Shown: one piece after another, positions 25,833 to 34,069 of the stretch
Numbering within the stretch: the first letter of the stretch is position 1
How the letters are laid out: the number at the start of each line of letters is the position of its first letter
From: Natrarchaeobaculum sulfurireducens
Lineage (GTDB): Archaea; Halobacteriota; Halobacteria; Halobacteriales; Natrialbaceae
Reading direction: 5' to 3'
Assembly: GCF_003430825.1 (NCBI RefSeq)
Contig: NZ_CP024047.1
Span: 1,798,001-1,862,000 of the forward strand
Length of the DNA: 64,000 nucleotides
The notes under the pieces: generated by a model
What the model was told of the DNA's origin: nothing
Seen by the model: only the letters and a program-made list of their open reading frames with translations
The model's database searches: none
Program-made: the position numbers and the translations under genes

Positions 25833-27605
25833 ATGAGCGATGCAGGCGACGCCGACGTGCCGGAACCTCCGAGCCCACCGACCGACGAGCGGGGCTCGGT
25901 ACAGGTCCTTGGGACGGCACACGTCTCGCAGGCCAGCGTCGACGAGGTACACGAGACCGTCGACCGTGAGCAGCCAGACGTCGTCGCGGTCGAACTCGAC
26001 GAGGGACGGTTCCGCCAGATGCAAGGTGGGACGCCCGACGACATCGAGGCGAAAGATCTCCTCTCCGGAAACACCGTCTTCCAGTTTCTCGCCTACTGGA
26101 TGCTCTCGTACGTCCAGTCGCGTCTGGGCGAGCGATTCGACATCGAACCCGGCGCGGACATGCGCGCTGCGATCGACGCCGCCGAACGAAATGGCAGCGG
26201 CGTCGCGTTAGTCGACCGCGACATTCAGGTCACGATCCAGCGATTCTGGCGGCGGTTATCGATCGTCGAGAAACTCAAGATGGTCGGTGGCCTCGCCCTC
26301 GGCGTCACCGATCCGCGGACGATCGGCCTCGGCGTCGGCGCGGCGCTTGGTATCTTCGTTGGACTTCTCTTTAGCGTGATTCTCTCCCCGCTGCTCGGGT
26401 TCGGCGAACTCACGGTCCTCGGCGTGAGCGACCCAGACACGTTCCAGCTCGTCGGTGCCGTCGGCCTCGGTGCGCTCGCCGGCGTCCTCGTTGGGGTCCT
26501 CTTTTTGCCATCCTTCGAGTCGGCCGAGCAGTACACTGGCGGGCTTGCGTCCGGGTTCTCCGTACGACTTCTCGCCGGTGCCGGAATCGGTATCGCCGCC
26601 TGTCTGGCTCTCGTGGCGACAGAGACGTTCGTCGGTCCGTTCTCCGCGGCCCGGTTCGAGAGCGCCGGCGTCTACTCCATCCGCGCCGGCGTCGGTGGCC
26701 TGGCCGGACTCGGCATCGGTGTCGTCCTCGGTGCCGCGCTTGGACTCGTCCTCGAGCAACTCGGCGGCGACGTCGAGGAGATCGACGAGATCGACATCGA
26801 GGAGATGACCGACGGCGACGTCGTCGCAGCCATGATGGAGGAGTTTCGCCAGTTCAGTCCCCGCGGGGCGAACGCGCTGATCGACGAACGCGACGCCTAC
26901 ATCGCACATAACCTCCACCAGCTTCGTCAGCAAGGCTACGACGTACTGGCCGTCGTCGGTGCGGGCCACAAAGCCGGTATCGAACGCTACCTCGAGGACC
27001 CTGCTTCCCTCCCCTCGATGGAGTCGATTTCGACGACGGCAACGAGTCGGCGGTTCTCGCCGCTGAAGCTCTTCGGGTATCTGGTCATGCTCGGCTTCTT
27101 CGGCTTTTTCTTCCTGTTGTTGATGGCGGGCGTCCAGAACACCTTCCTCCTGCAGCTGTTTCTGGCGTGGTTCCTGTTCAACGGGATCTTCGCGTTTACG
27201 CTCGCGAGACTGGCCGGGGCCCGCTGGACGAGCGCCGGTGTCGGCGGCCTCGTGGCGTGGCTCACGAGCATCAACCCGATGCTCGCGCCGGGCTGGTTTA
27301 CGGGCTACTTCGAACTTCGCCACCGGCCGGTCAACGTCGGCGACATCGGACGGCTCAACGACATCGTCGGCGACACCGAACGGCCGATCGACGAGGCGCT
27401 CGGCGAGATGTTCGACGTGCCGTTGTTCCGGCTCATCATGATCGTCGCGCTGACGAATATCGGCAGCCTAATCGCGACGGTGCTGTTTCCGCTCGTCGTT
27501 CTGCCGTGGCTCGCCCCCGAGATCGGCGGCGTCGACGCCCTCATGGGCGAACTCATCGCGGGCGCCGAAAACAGCCTCGAGCTCATTCGGGAGGTGTTGT
27601 CGTGA
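25833..27605 (+). CDS. TraB/PrgY-family protein with membrane domain
   Basis: 590 residues from ATG 25833. The N-terminal domain has the TraB/GumN motifs VQVLGTAHVSQASVDEV and DVVAVELDEGRFRQM and a second GxxH in AVVGAGHKAGIERYL (about 395). The two GxxH motifs are the proposed metal site of this protease-like fold. Membrane segments occur in two blocks, one inserted at about 155-310 and one C-terminal (about 420-590). It overlaps the next gene, an M50 protease homologue, by 4 bases (GTGA), so the two probably act together. Confidence 0.85.
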   Translation: MSDAGDADVPEPPSPPTDERGSVQVLGTAHVSQASVDEVHETVDREQPDVVAVELDEGRFRQMQGGTPDDIEAKDLLSGNTVFQFLAYWMLSYVQSRLGERFDIEPGADMRAAIDAAERNGSGVALVDRDIQVTIQRFWRRLSIVEKLKMVGGLALGVTDPRTIGLGVGAALGIFVGLLFSVILSPLLGFGELTVLGVSDPDTFQLVGAVGLGALAGVLVGVLFLPSFESAEQYTGGLASGFSVRLLAGAGIGIAACLALVATETFVGPFSAARFESAGVYSIRAGVGGLAGLGIGVVLGAALGLVLEQLGGDVEEIDEIDIEEMTDGDVVAAMMEEFRQFSPRGANALIDERDAYIAHNLHQLRQQGYDVLAVVGAGHKAGIERYLEDPASLPSMESISTTATSRRFSPLKLFGYLVMLGFFGFFFLLLMAGVQNTFLLQLFLAWFLFNGIFAFTLARLAGARWTSAGVGGLVAWLTSINPMLAPGWFTGYFELRHRPVNVGDIGRLNDIVGDTERPIDEALGEMFDVPLFRLIMIVALTNIGSLIATVLFPLVVLPWLAPEIGGVDALMGELIAGAENSLELIREVLS

Positions 27606-28231
27606 GCGTCCGAACCCGCCAATCCGATCCGGACCTCTCCTTTAGCGACAAGGAGCTGTTCGACCTCGCGGTCGCCTGGATCGTCCTGAGCGTCGCGTTC
27701 GCGCTGTTGCTCGCGCCGATCCACCGGGCCGACGTCGGCGTGGGCTGGTTCGTGACGATGATCGGGCTGAGTTTCGTCACCGTCGGCGTCGCCTTCCTCT
27801 TACACGAACTCGCCCACAAGGTCGTCGCGATCGAGTACGGCCAGCTCGCCGAGTTCCGCGCCGACTACCAGATGCTCTTTCTTGCCGTGATGAGCGCTCT
27901 CATCGGCTTTCTCTTCGCCGCGCCGGGAGCCGTCTACCACCGCGGCCGGATTACGGTTCGCCAGAACGGCCACATCGCCCTCGCGGGCCCGGTCACGAAC
28001 CTCCTCCTCGCGACACTGTTCTTTCCGCTGATGGTCTTTCCCGGCCTCCTCGGATTAATCGGGCACATGGGGGTCCTGATCAACCTCTTTCTCGCTGCGT
28101 TCAACATGATCCCCTTCGGGCCGCTCGACGGGAAGACGGTCCTCGAGTGGAGCAAACCCGCCTTCGTCGGCGTTTTCGGGCTGAGCATCGTCCTGCTGGT
28201 CGGCTTTTTCCTCCTCTTTGGTTTCTGGTAA
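27602..28231 (+). CDS. Site-2 protease-like M50 membrane metalloprotease
   Basis: 209 residues with about five membrane segments. Zinc-binding motif HELAHK (near residue 63) and the second motif NMIPFGPLDGKTVLEW (an NPxDG variant) are intact, so it should be active in intramembrane proteolysis. GTG at 27602 overlaps the stop of the TraB-family gene; no RseA-type substrate is adjacent. Haloarchaeal homologues are usually annotated as peptidase M50 or zinc metalloprotease. Confidence 0.88.
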   Translation: MSVRTRQSDPDLSFSDKELFDLAVAWIVLSVAFALLLAPIHRADVGVGWFVTMIGLSFVTVGVAFLLHELAHKVVAIEYGQLAEFRADYQMLFLAVMSALIGFLFAAPGAVYHRGRITVRQNGHIALAGPVTNLLLATLFFPLMVFPGLLGLIGHMGVLINLFLAAFNMIPFGPLDGKTVLEWSKPAFVGVFGLSIVLLVGFFLLFGFW

Positions 28232-28300
28232 CGCCCCAACCAGCAGGGCCCGTCGTTCGGGACCGGTGATCTTTTGCTCGCCCCACGCACTCTCTCGCAC

Positions 28301-29293
28301 ATGACCGACCACGCTGACGACGGGAACGACGACCGGCTCACCTACGCCGAGACGGGCGTCGACATCGAGGCCAGCGAGGACGCCACGGCGGCGTTGCTCG
28401 AGGCCTTCGGGAGCGACCTGACGACCGAGTACGCCGGCTTACTCGACATCGGCGACCGCTATCTCGCGCTGGCGACCGACGGCGTCGGCACGAAGCTGAT
28501 GGTCGCCGAAGCCATCTCGAACTTCTCGACGATCGGTATCGACTGCATCGCGATGAACGTCAACGACCTCGTCGCCGCGGGCGTCGAACCGGTCGCGTTC
28601 GTCGACTACCTCGCGATCGACGACCCCGACGAGCAACTCACCAACGAGATCGGCGAGGGTCTCGCCGTGGGACTCGAGGAATCCGGCATGACCCTGTTGG
28701 GCGGCGAGACGGCCGTCATGCCCGACGTGATCGACGGCTTCGACCTCGCGGGTACCTGTGCGGGCCTCGCCGCGAAAGACGAGATCCTCGAAGGCGAGGC
28801 CAAAGTCGGTGACGTCCTCGTCGGGTTTGCCTCGAACGGCATCCACTCGAACGGGCTCACGCTCGCCCGCGAGGCCGTCACCCGCGACCACGAGTACACC
28901 GACCCGTTCCCGGGCGACGAATCGCGGACGATCGGCGAGGAACTCCTGCGGCCGACGCGGATCTACACGGACCTGCTCGAGCCGATGCGCGAACACGGCG
29001 TCCGGGCGGCGGCCCACGTCACGGGTGGCGGCTGGACGAACCTCCTGCGGATGGGCGACCGCGAGTACGTGATCGACAACCCCCTGCCGGCCCAGCCGAT
29101 CTTCGAGTTCGTCCAGGAGGAGGGCAACGTAACCGACGAGGAGATGCACCGGACGTTCAACATGGGAACCGGCTTCGTCGTTGCGCTGCCCGAAGATCGC
29201 GCTGGCGACCTCGTCGACGCGACTGACGGACAGCTCATCGGGCGCGTCGAGGAGGGCGCGTCGGTCGAGATCCGCGGGCTCTCGCTGGCCTAG
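28301..29293 (+). CDS. purM: Phosphoribosylformylglycinamidine cyclo-ligase (AIR synthetase)
   Basis: 330 residues from ATG 28301. Typical signatures: LTYAETGVDIEASEDATA, LALATDGVGTKLMVAEA, GGETAVMPDVIDGFDLAGT and THVTGGGWTNLLRM near the C terminus. Converts FGAM to AIR with ATP. It is not linked to other pur genes here; purL ends at the left edge of the window. Confidence 0.96.
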   Translation: MTDHADDGNDDRLTYAETGVDIEASEDATAALLEAFGSDLTTEYAGLLDIGDRYLALATDGVGTKLMVAEAISNFSTIGIDCIAMNVNDLVAAGVEPVAFVDYLAIDDPDEQLTNEIGEGLAVGLEESGMTLLGGETAVMPDVIDGFDLAGTCAGLAAKDEILEGEAKVGDVLVGFASNGIHSNGLTLAREAVTRDHEYTDPFPGDESRTIGEELLRPTRIYTDLLEPMREHGVRAAAHVTGGGWTNLLRMGDREYVIDNPLPAQPIFEFVQEEGNVTDEEMHRTFNMGTGFVVALPEDRAGDLVDATDGQLIGRVEEGASVEIRGLSLA

Positions 29294-29421
29294 TGGATTG
29301 GAACGGACCGCCACACTCGGGGCTGTGGGGCTGTCACTCGAGGTCGGGTTGACGGGGTAGGGCCTCGAGCGAAAATCCTGGCCGTGGGACGTCGGTGACG
29401 CGAGCGACGTTGCAGGGACGG

Positions 29422-29961
29422 CTACTGGTCGGCCTCGTGTTCGTTCGTCTGCTCTGAGTCAGTCCCCCTGTCGGTCGCGGTGTGAATCGCACCGTACTCC
29501 TCGTCGCTGTAGGCGATGAGTCGGACGTCCTCGAGCGTCTCGGGCTCGTAGGACTCGATCACCTCGCCGATGATTGCGGCTCCCTCGTCCGTGTCGAAGC
29601 CGGCGACGCCACAGCCGAGTGCGGGAACGACGATCGACTCACAACCGAGTTCGTCGGCCGTCTCGAGGGTGTTTCGCGTTGCGTCGCGGATGCTCGATTC
29701 GGTCGCCTGGCCGTCGCCGTAGTGGGGCATCGCTGCGGCGTGGATGACGTACTCGGCATCGAGATCGTAGGCGTCGGTGACGGCCACGGCGCCGAGGTCG
29801 ATGGGGCCGGTCTCGACGGCGTCGTCGTTCAGCGCCTCGCCGCCACGGCGACGGAGCGCGCCCGCGACGCCGGACCCCATCTCGAGACTCGTTCCAGCAG
29901 CGTTGACGAGTGCATCGGCGGACTGGTCGGCGATGTCGCCCTGGATCACGTCGAACTGCAT
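29422..29961 (-). CDS. Macro-domain protein (ADP-ribose binding)
   Basis: 179 residues. FDVIQGDIADQSADALVNAAGTSLEMGSGVAGAL is the macro-domain nucleotide loop with the conserved Asn and GGV-like turn, followed by YVIHAAAMPHYGDG, IVVPALGCGVAGF and a strongly acidic tail. Such proteins hydrolyse or bind ADP-ribose derivatives (ADP-ribosyl-protein or O-acetyl-ADP-ribose). It is divergent from the 55-residue gene at 30101 and shares its intergenic region with the DtxR-like operators. Confidence 0.9.
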   Translation of the reverse strand: MQFDVIQGDIADQSADALVNAAGTSLEMGSGVAGALRRRGGEALNDDAVETGPIDLGAVAVTDAYDLDAEYVIHAAAMPHYGDGQATESSIRDATRNTLETADELGCESIVVPALGCGVAGFDTDEGAAIIGEVIESYEPETLEDVRLIAYSDEEYGAIHTATDRGTDSEQTNEHEADQ

Positions 29962-30051
29962 AGGCGGTGGTACGCGGTCGAGTCATTTCAACGTACAGCA
30001 CGGTCGTCCGGGCTCCGCTTCTGAGCGGTTGGGGCCCCCTCTTCCAGAAAG

Positions 30052-30091
30052 TTAGGTGGACCAAAAGCCTTTTAGATTTAGGCGCACCTAA
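30052..30091 (+). promoter_or_regulatory. Two DtxR-like operators flanking a TATA box
   Basis: TTAGGCGCACCTAA at 30078-30091 is an inverted repeat of TTAGG with a 4-base spacer, the pattern recognised by DtxR/IdeR/SirR-type iron or manganese regulators. A poorer copy TTAGGTGGACCAAA lies at 30052-30065, 28 bases away centre to centre. Between them CTTTTAGATTTA is the likely TATA box, so a bound dimer would block transcription of the gene at 30101. Confidence 0.55.
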
Positions 30092-30100
30092 CATCTGGCG

Positions 30101-30268
30101 ATGGACGTGCCCGCCCGACGGCAAGACGCTAGCGATCCCGAAGCCGTCGCTGAACCCACAGCGATCGTCACCAGCCACGAACCGCGACCCGGCAAAGTCG
30201 TCTTTACCGAACGAGACAATAACGACGGCTGGATCGCGACCGATCTGACCGTCGACCTCGAGCCCTAA
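30101..30268 (+). CDS. 55-residue conserved haloarchaeal protein
   Basis: ATG 30101 opens a 55-residue frame (MDVPARRQDASDPEAVAEPT, then the core SHEPRPGKVVFTERDN and NDGWIATDLTVDLEP). Small, acidic, with a Trp near the C terminus; no motif I can name. The TATA box about 25 bases upstream suggests a leaderless transcript, and the flanking DtxR-like repeats suggest control by iron or manganese. Nearby dpsA supports a metal/oxidative-stress setting. Confidence 0.68.
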   Translation: MDVPARRQDASDPEAVAEPTAIVTSHEPRPGKVVFTERDNNDGWIATDLTVDLEP

Positions 30269-30360
30269 TCTCACCGCAGCTCCCCGCTGACGCGTTCGGT
30301 CCCGATACTCGATGAGCCGATACCGACACGCTATTTTCCGGCTCGAGTGATTCGACGGCT

Positions 30361-30753
30361 ATGGATCGGTTTCGAGTCGCGCTGTTGTACGGGACGCTGG
30401 CCGCCGCCGGATTCGTCGTCGTCACCGGTGTCGTGACCGGCTTACTCCCGACGCCACTGTTCGAGCGGATGGTCCCGCGGACGGCACTCGACTACACGTT
30501 CTTCGCGGTTACGGCTGTTCTCGTGGGTGTGTACGTGACCCAGCGATCGATGCAGCCGGACTGCGACGGTGACGCGTGTGCCTACGGCGGTGCAGCAGGT
30601 GGCTTTCTCGCGGTCGCCTGTCCACACTGTAACGCCATTCTGGTTGCCCTGTTCAGTTCGTCCTGGCTGGCCACGTACGTCGACCCGGTTCGTCCGCTGG
30701 TCGGACTGCTCGCAGTCGGATTGCTCGCGGGCGTCATCTACCGGCGTCGATAG
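30361..30753 (+). CDS. Membrane protein with a CPHCN motif
   Basis: 130 residues with four membrane segments (about 5-28, 44-60, 80-97, 108-127). Two features stand out: a CDGDAC pair in the loop between helices 2 and 3, and GGFLAVACPHCNAILVAL at the third helix. Similar small membrane proteins with this CPHCN motif occur in archaea and bacteria, possibly handling a metal or disulfide; function is unproved. Confidence 0.72.
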   Translation: MDRFRVALLYGTLAAAGFVVVTGVVTGLLPTPLFERMVPRTALDYTFFAVTAVLVGVYVTQRSMQPDCDGDACAYGGAAGGFLAVACPHCNAILVALFSSSWLATYVDPVRPLVGLLAVGLLAGVIYRRR

Positions 30754-30838
30754 AATCGGTTTGGTCGCGGACGAACGCACCGCTCCCAGCTGCTGGTGAA
30801 CTGTCGGTGCGATAAAAACGGGCGACGTCGGTGAGCCG

Positions 30839-31384
30839 TTACTTCGTCGCTTCCTCGAGCACCAGCGTATCGTCCTCGAGGTAGTGTTCGAAGTGGTGGC
30901 CGTCTTCTTCGAGCTGGACGAGGATCTCACGGAGGATCTGAGACGTCGCGTGGTCGCCTAAGTTCTCGGCGAGTTCGATGCTGTCGCGCATCGACTCGAT
31001 GATGTCGCCGTACATCTCGAGATCGTTCTGGAACATCGTCCGAACGTCGTAGACGTCCTCACCTTCGAACTCGACGGTGGCACGCCGCTCTAAGCTCGCC
31101 GGGCCCGAGACGGGGACACCGCCGAGTGCCTGGGCACGCTCGGCGATGTGGTCGGCACCTTCCTCGACGTGTTCGTAGGCTTCCTCGAGGAACTCGTGCA
31201 GCGGGAGGAACTCAGCACCCTCGACGACCCAGTGGTGCTTTTTGAGCTGGTGATACAGCACGTATGCGTTTGCCAGCTCCGTGTTCAACGCGTCGACGAT
31301 CTGCTCGGCCTTTTCGCGCTCGAGCCGGAGTTCGTTCTCCTCGACGACGTCTGCGGACTGACGGACGGTCTTCTGGGTGCTCAT
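30839..31384 (-). CDS. dpsA: DNA-protecting ferritin DpsA
   Basis: 181 residues in a four-helix ferritin-like fold. ELANAYVLYHQLKKHHWVVEG carries the His of the ferroxidase site, and HEFLEEAYEHVEEGADHIAERAQALGG carries the Asp/Glu ligands; both match the intersubunit site of Dps. DpsA stores iron, detoxifies peroxide and shields DNA. A promoter with a TATA box GGTTTAAG at 31412-31419 and a palindrome just upstream fit stress or iron control. Confidence 0.94.
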   Translation of the reverse strand: MSTQKTVRQSADVVEENELRLEREKAEQIVDALNTELANAYVLYHQLKKHHWVVEGAEFLPLHEFLEEAYEHVEEGADHIAERAQALGGVPVSGPASLERRATVEFEGEDVYDVRTMFQNDLEMYGDIIESMRDSIELAENLGDHATSQILREILVQLEEDGHHFEHYLEDDTLVLEEATK

Positions 31385-31411
31385 CGTACGACGATGCTAC
31401 ACCCGCGAGAT

Positions 31412-31449
31412 GCTTAAACCCTTTCCATGAGGAAAAATCCTTTCATGGA
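31412..31449 (-). promoter_or_regulatory. dpsA promoter with upstream inverted repeat
   Basis: On the minus strand GGTTTAAG at 31412-31419 lies about 30 bases before the dpsA ATG. Immediately upstream, TCCATGA (31424-31430) and TCATGGA (31443-31449) form a perfect 7-base inverted repeat with a 12-base spacer that itself contains GGA-AAAA-TCC. Position suggests an activator or repressor site for a stress or iron regulator. Confidence 0.5.
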
Positions 31450-31579
31450 TTGAAAAATAATATTTGTTTTATCGGACTCTATCGACGCCTTGGACGCTTT
31501 GGGGTCAGCGAACCACTCCTAGATTCTATTTCTTCAGGTGTGAGTAAACATTTTCAGTATGGAGGTTCTACGGTTGCGT

Positions 31580-33049
31580 ATGGCAACGAGAGTCGCACAG
31601 CGGCGAGAGCGGATTTACGTCGGTGGAGAGTGGCGCGAGACCGGCGGAGTGATCGAGGTTTCGGACCTCGCAGACGGCGGGACCTTCGCCGGGGTCGCGG
31701 CCGCACGGCCAACCGACGCTCGAGAGGCACTGGACGCCGCCCATGCGGTCAAGCCTGCCCTTCGACAAACGACCGTCGTCGAACGTGCAGAGTGGTGTGA
31801 GTCGATCGCGTCGGGGCTGCGTGAGCGCGAGGAAGAACTCGCGGAAATCATCGTCCGCGAGGCGGGCAAACCGATTTCGTCGGCCCGTGGTGAAGTCGAC
31901 CAGGCGGCCGAACGGTTCGACCGCGCCGCCGAGGAGGCGCGCAACATCGTCAGCAAGGGCGAGTTCCGTGAGGGATCGACCGCGGGCCACGAGGGGTGGC
32001 AGGCGATCGTCAAACACGAGCCGATCGGCGCGGTGCTCTGTATCACGCCGTACAACTACCCGCTGGCGACGACGGCATTACAGGTCGCGCCTGCACTCGC
32101 CGCGGGCAACAGCGTCCTGTTAAAACCCGCGAGCAAGACGCCGCTCTCCGCCGCGATTCTCGCTGACGTGATCAGCGAGGTCGACGGCATCCCCGACGGC
32201 GGGTTCAACTTCGTCCCCGGAAACGCAAGCGAGATCGGTGACGTACTCGCGGGAGACGACCGCGTCAACGCCATCGCCATGACGGGATCGTCCGGGGCCG
32301 GTAACCACGTCGCTCGAGAGAGCGGCATGGTCAATCTCCACATGGAACTGGGCGGAAACGCACCGGCGATCGTCTTCGACGACGCCGATCTCACCGACGT
32401 TGCGGGCAACTGCGCCAAGGGCTCGTTCAAGTACGCCGGCCAGCGCTGCTCGGCGGTCTCCCGCGTGCTCGCCCACGAATCGGTCCACGACGACCTCGTC
32501 GGCCTGATCGAAGGGCAGATGGATGCCTGGCAGCCGGGTGACCTCTTCGACGAGGACACCACCGTCGGTCCGCTCATCAGCGAAGCCCAGGCCGACTGGG
32601 TCGAGACGCTGGTCGAAGACGCCATAGAGAAGGGAGCCGACCTCGTTCGCGGTGGCCAACGACGCGCACCCGACGGCGTCCCTGACGAACTGGGCGACCA
32701 GTTCTTCGAGCCGACACTGCTCGCGAACGTCCCCCACGATGCCCGCATCGTCGACGAAGAGCAGTTCGGTCCCATCGCCGCGATCACCACTTTCGAGGAC
32801 GAAGACGAGGCGATCGAGCTCGCAAACGGCTCCGATCTGGCGCTCGACGCTGCCGTCTTCACGAACGACTACAAGCGCGCGATGCGGGTCGCAGAACTCG
32901 TCGACGCCGGTGCCGTCCGAATCAATGGCGCGCCAAGCCACGGACTCGGGGACGTCCCCTTCGGCGGGAACAAGGATTCGGGAATCGGCCGGGAGGGCCT
33001 CGACGCCTCGATCCACGAGATGATGCGCAAAAAGAGCATCGTGCTCTGA
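31580..33049 (+). CDS. Aldehyde dehydrogenase, GapN-like
   Basis: 489 residues from ATG 31580, preceded by GGAGG; an earlier ATG at 31559 adds seven residues of no family resemblance. NAD(P)-binding and catalytic landmarks: PYNYPLATTALQVAPALAAGN, ITMTGSSGAG-type loop (AIAMTGSSGAGNHVA), ELGGNAPAIVFDDADL with the catalytic Glu, KYAGQRCSAVSRVL with the catalytic Cys, and EEQFGPIAAIT. The haloarchaeal relatives are often named non-phosphorylating glyceraldehyde-3-phosphate dehydrogenase; substrate not certain. Confidence 0.9.
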   Translation: MATRVAQRRERIYVGGEWRETGGVIEVSDLADGGTFAGVAAARPTDAREALDAAHAVKPALRQTTVVERAEWCESIASGLREREEELAEIIVREAGKPISSARGEVDQAAERFDRAAEEARNIVSKGEFREGSTAGHEGWQAIVKHEPIGAVLCITPYNYPLATTALQVAPALAAGNSVLLKPASKTPLSAAILADVISEVDGIPDGGFNFVPGNASEIGDVLAGDDRVNAIAMTGSSGAGNHVARESGMVNLHMELGGNAPAIVFDDADLTDVAGNCAKGSFKYAGQRCSAVSRVLAHESVHDDLVGLIEGQMDAWQPGDLFDEDTTVGPLISEAQADWVETLVEDAIEKGADLVRGGQRRAPDGVPDELGDQFFEPTLLANVPHDARIVDEEQFGPIAAITTFEDEDEAIELANGSDLALDAAVFTNDYKRAMRVAELVDAGAVRINGAPSHGLGDVPFGGNKDSGIGREGLDASIHEMMRKKSIVL

Positions 33050-33179
33050 TCACGGCGCGTCTCGACCCCTTCTCTCGTCTCTCTTCGACGACGATCTCTC
33101 GTCTCCCCGGCGGACGACGGCCTCACGTTCTCATCTTCTGATACCCGACCGAAAACACCGGCCCCATCGCGAGTCGATT

Positions 33180-33690
33180 ACAGGCGGAGCAGCGCAATGC
33201 CACGGCCTGAAGGCCGTGGATACGCGCGTAAGCTTGATTGGGCTGTATCCCGTAAACGGCAGTACCGGAGTTCCCACGTTGAGAAACGCCGTCTTCGACG
33301 GCACTACGGCTTCGCCGTGACTTCTCACGTGGTAACAAATCCGATCGAACCAGTCCACGACGTAACACTAAGCGGAACCCAGTTCCGCGAGGGCAGCGGA
33401 ATCTTCGATTCCGCCAGACTTCGGGTGACGCGAATCGTGGTACCGTGCGGGCTGAATATCCCGCCGTGGAGCGACGAGCGGTATTCGTCGCGTCGAAACG
33501 CCGACCGAGTCGGACGGAAGGCCCGTTTGGCCGGGCTATACGCGCTGTAACGCACGTCCTTGGTCACAACTGGACGGCGACCGTCGACGTGGGACGCGAA
33601 AGCGTACTTCGCCACCGAGGAAACGCGCAACCTTGAACTCCGCTTCGCGGATTCCCGCGTCTTCAGGCGCGGGAGGAGGTCAAGCTACAG
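33180..33690 (+). mobile_element. Transposase-less IS200/IS605-type element (PATE-like)
   Basis: The left hairpin CCACGGCC-TGAA-GGCCGTGG (33200-33219) and the right end CCCGCG-TCTTCAGG-CGCGGG followed by AGGAGGTCAA (33654-33683) are the subterminal hairpins of haloarchaeal IS200/IS605 elements. Internal hairpins near 33282-33330 are also present. The roughly 450 bases between carry no TnpA or TnpB motif in any frame, so this is a non-autonomous or decayed copy like the palindrome-associated elements known in haloarchaea. Region 33050-33180 shows nothing else. Confidence 0.6.
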
Positions 33691-33698
33691 CGCTACAC

Positions 33699-33778
33699 CT
33701 ATAGTAGCCACTGCACGTCAGTGCGCACCCGATCGCCAGCTGGATCCGCGATCAGTGTGGGACTCGTTGCAGTTGTTA
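33699..33778 (+). repeat. Dispersed ~80-bp repeat, copy 2
   Basis: CTATAGTAGCCACTG through AGTTGTTA, aligning with the minus strand of 5977-6055 (about 80 per cent, one gap). It begins 9-15 bases beyond the right end of the IS200/IS605-like element. CCTATAGTAGTCACTG at 50201-50216 matches only its first 16 bases, at the stop of the permease gene. Confidence 0.75.
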
Positions 33779-33779
33779 C

Positions 33780-34064
33780 ATACCTCGAGCGCGAGTGCGA
33801 CCTGTTGCGAAATGCCGTCCGAGCCCAGCGGCCTCGGCGTTACCGACTCGAGGATCGAGTCGACGACCTCGAGGCGACGACGCAGGACCTCGAAGCGGAG
33901 AACGAACGACTGCGCCGGGCGCTCGAGTCGAGACGGTCTTCGCGGTCGCCACGCCCCATCCGTCGTACGTACAGGTCGACCGGACTCGAATCGGTGTCTT
34001 CTCTTCCGTCGGGACTGACAGCTACAAAGAGCCGAGAACTTGTAGTAGGTCGCGCTCTCATTCT
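33780..34064 (+). pseudogene. Probable remnant of a coiled-coil protein
   Basis: A frame entering from the repeat encodes YLERECDLLRNAVRAQ, then LEDRVDDLEATTQDLEAENE and RLRRALES, a heptad coiled coil with high GC at third positions. Around 33925 the coding character moves to another frame that reads ETVFAVATPHPSYVQVDRTR and IGVFSSVGTDSYKEPR, and no start or good ribosome site is visible. A frameshift and lost 5' end are the simplest explanation. Confidence 0.33.
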
Positions 34065-34069
34065 CGCTC

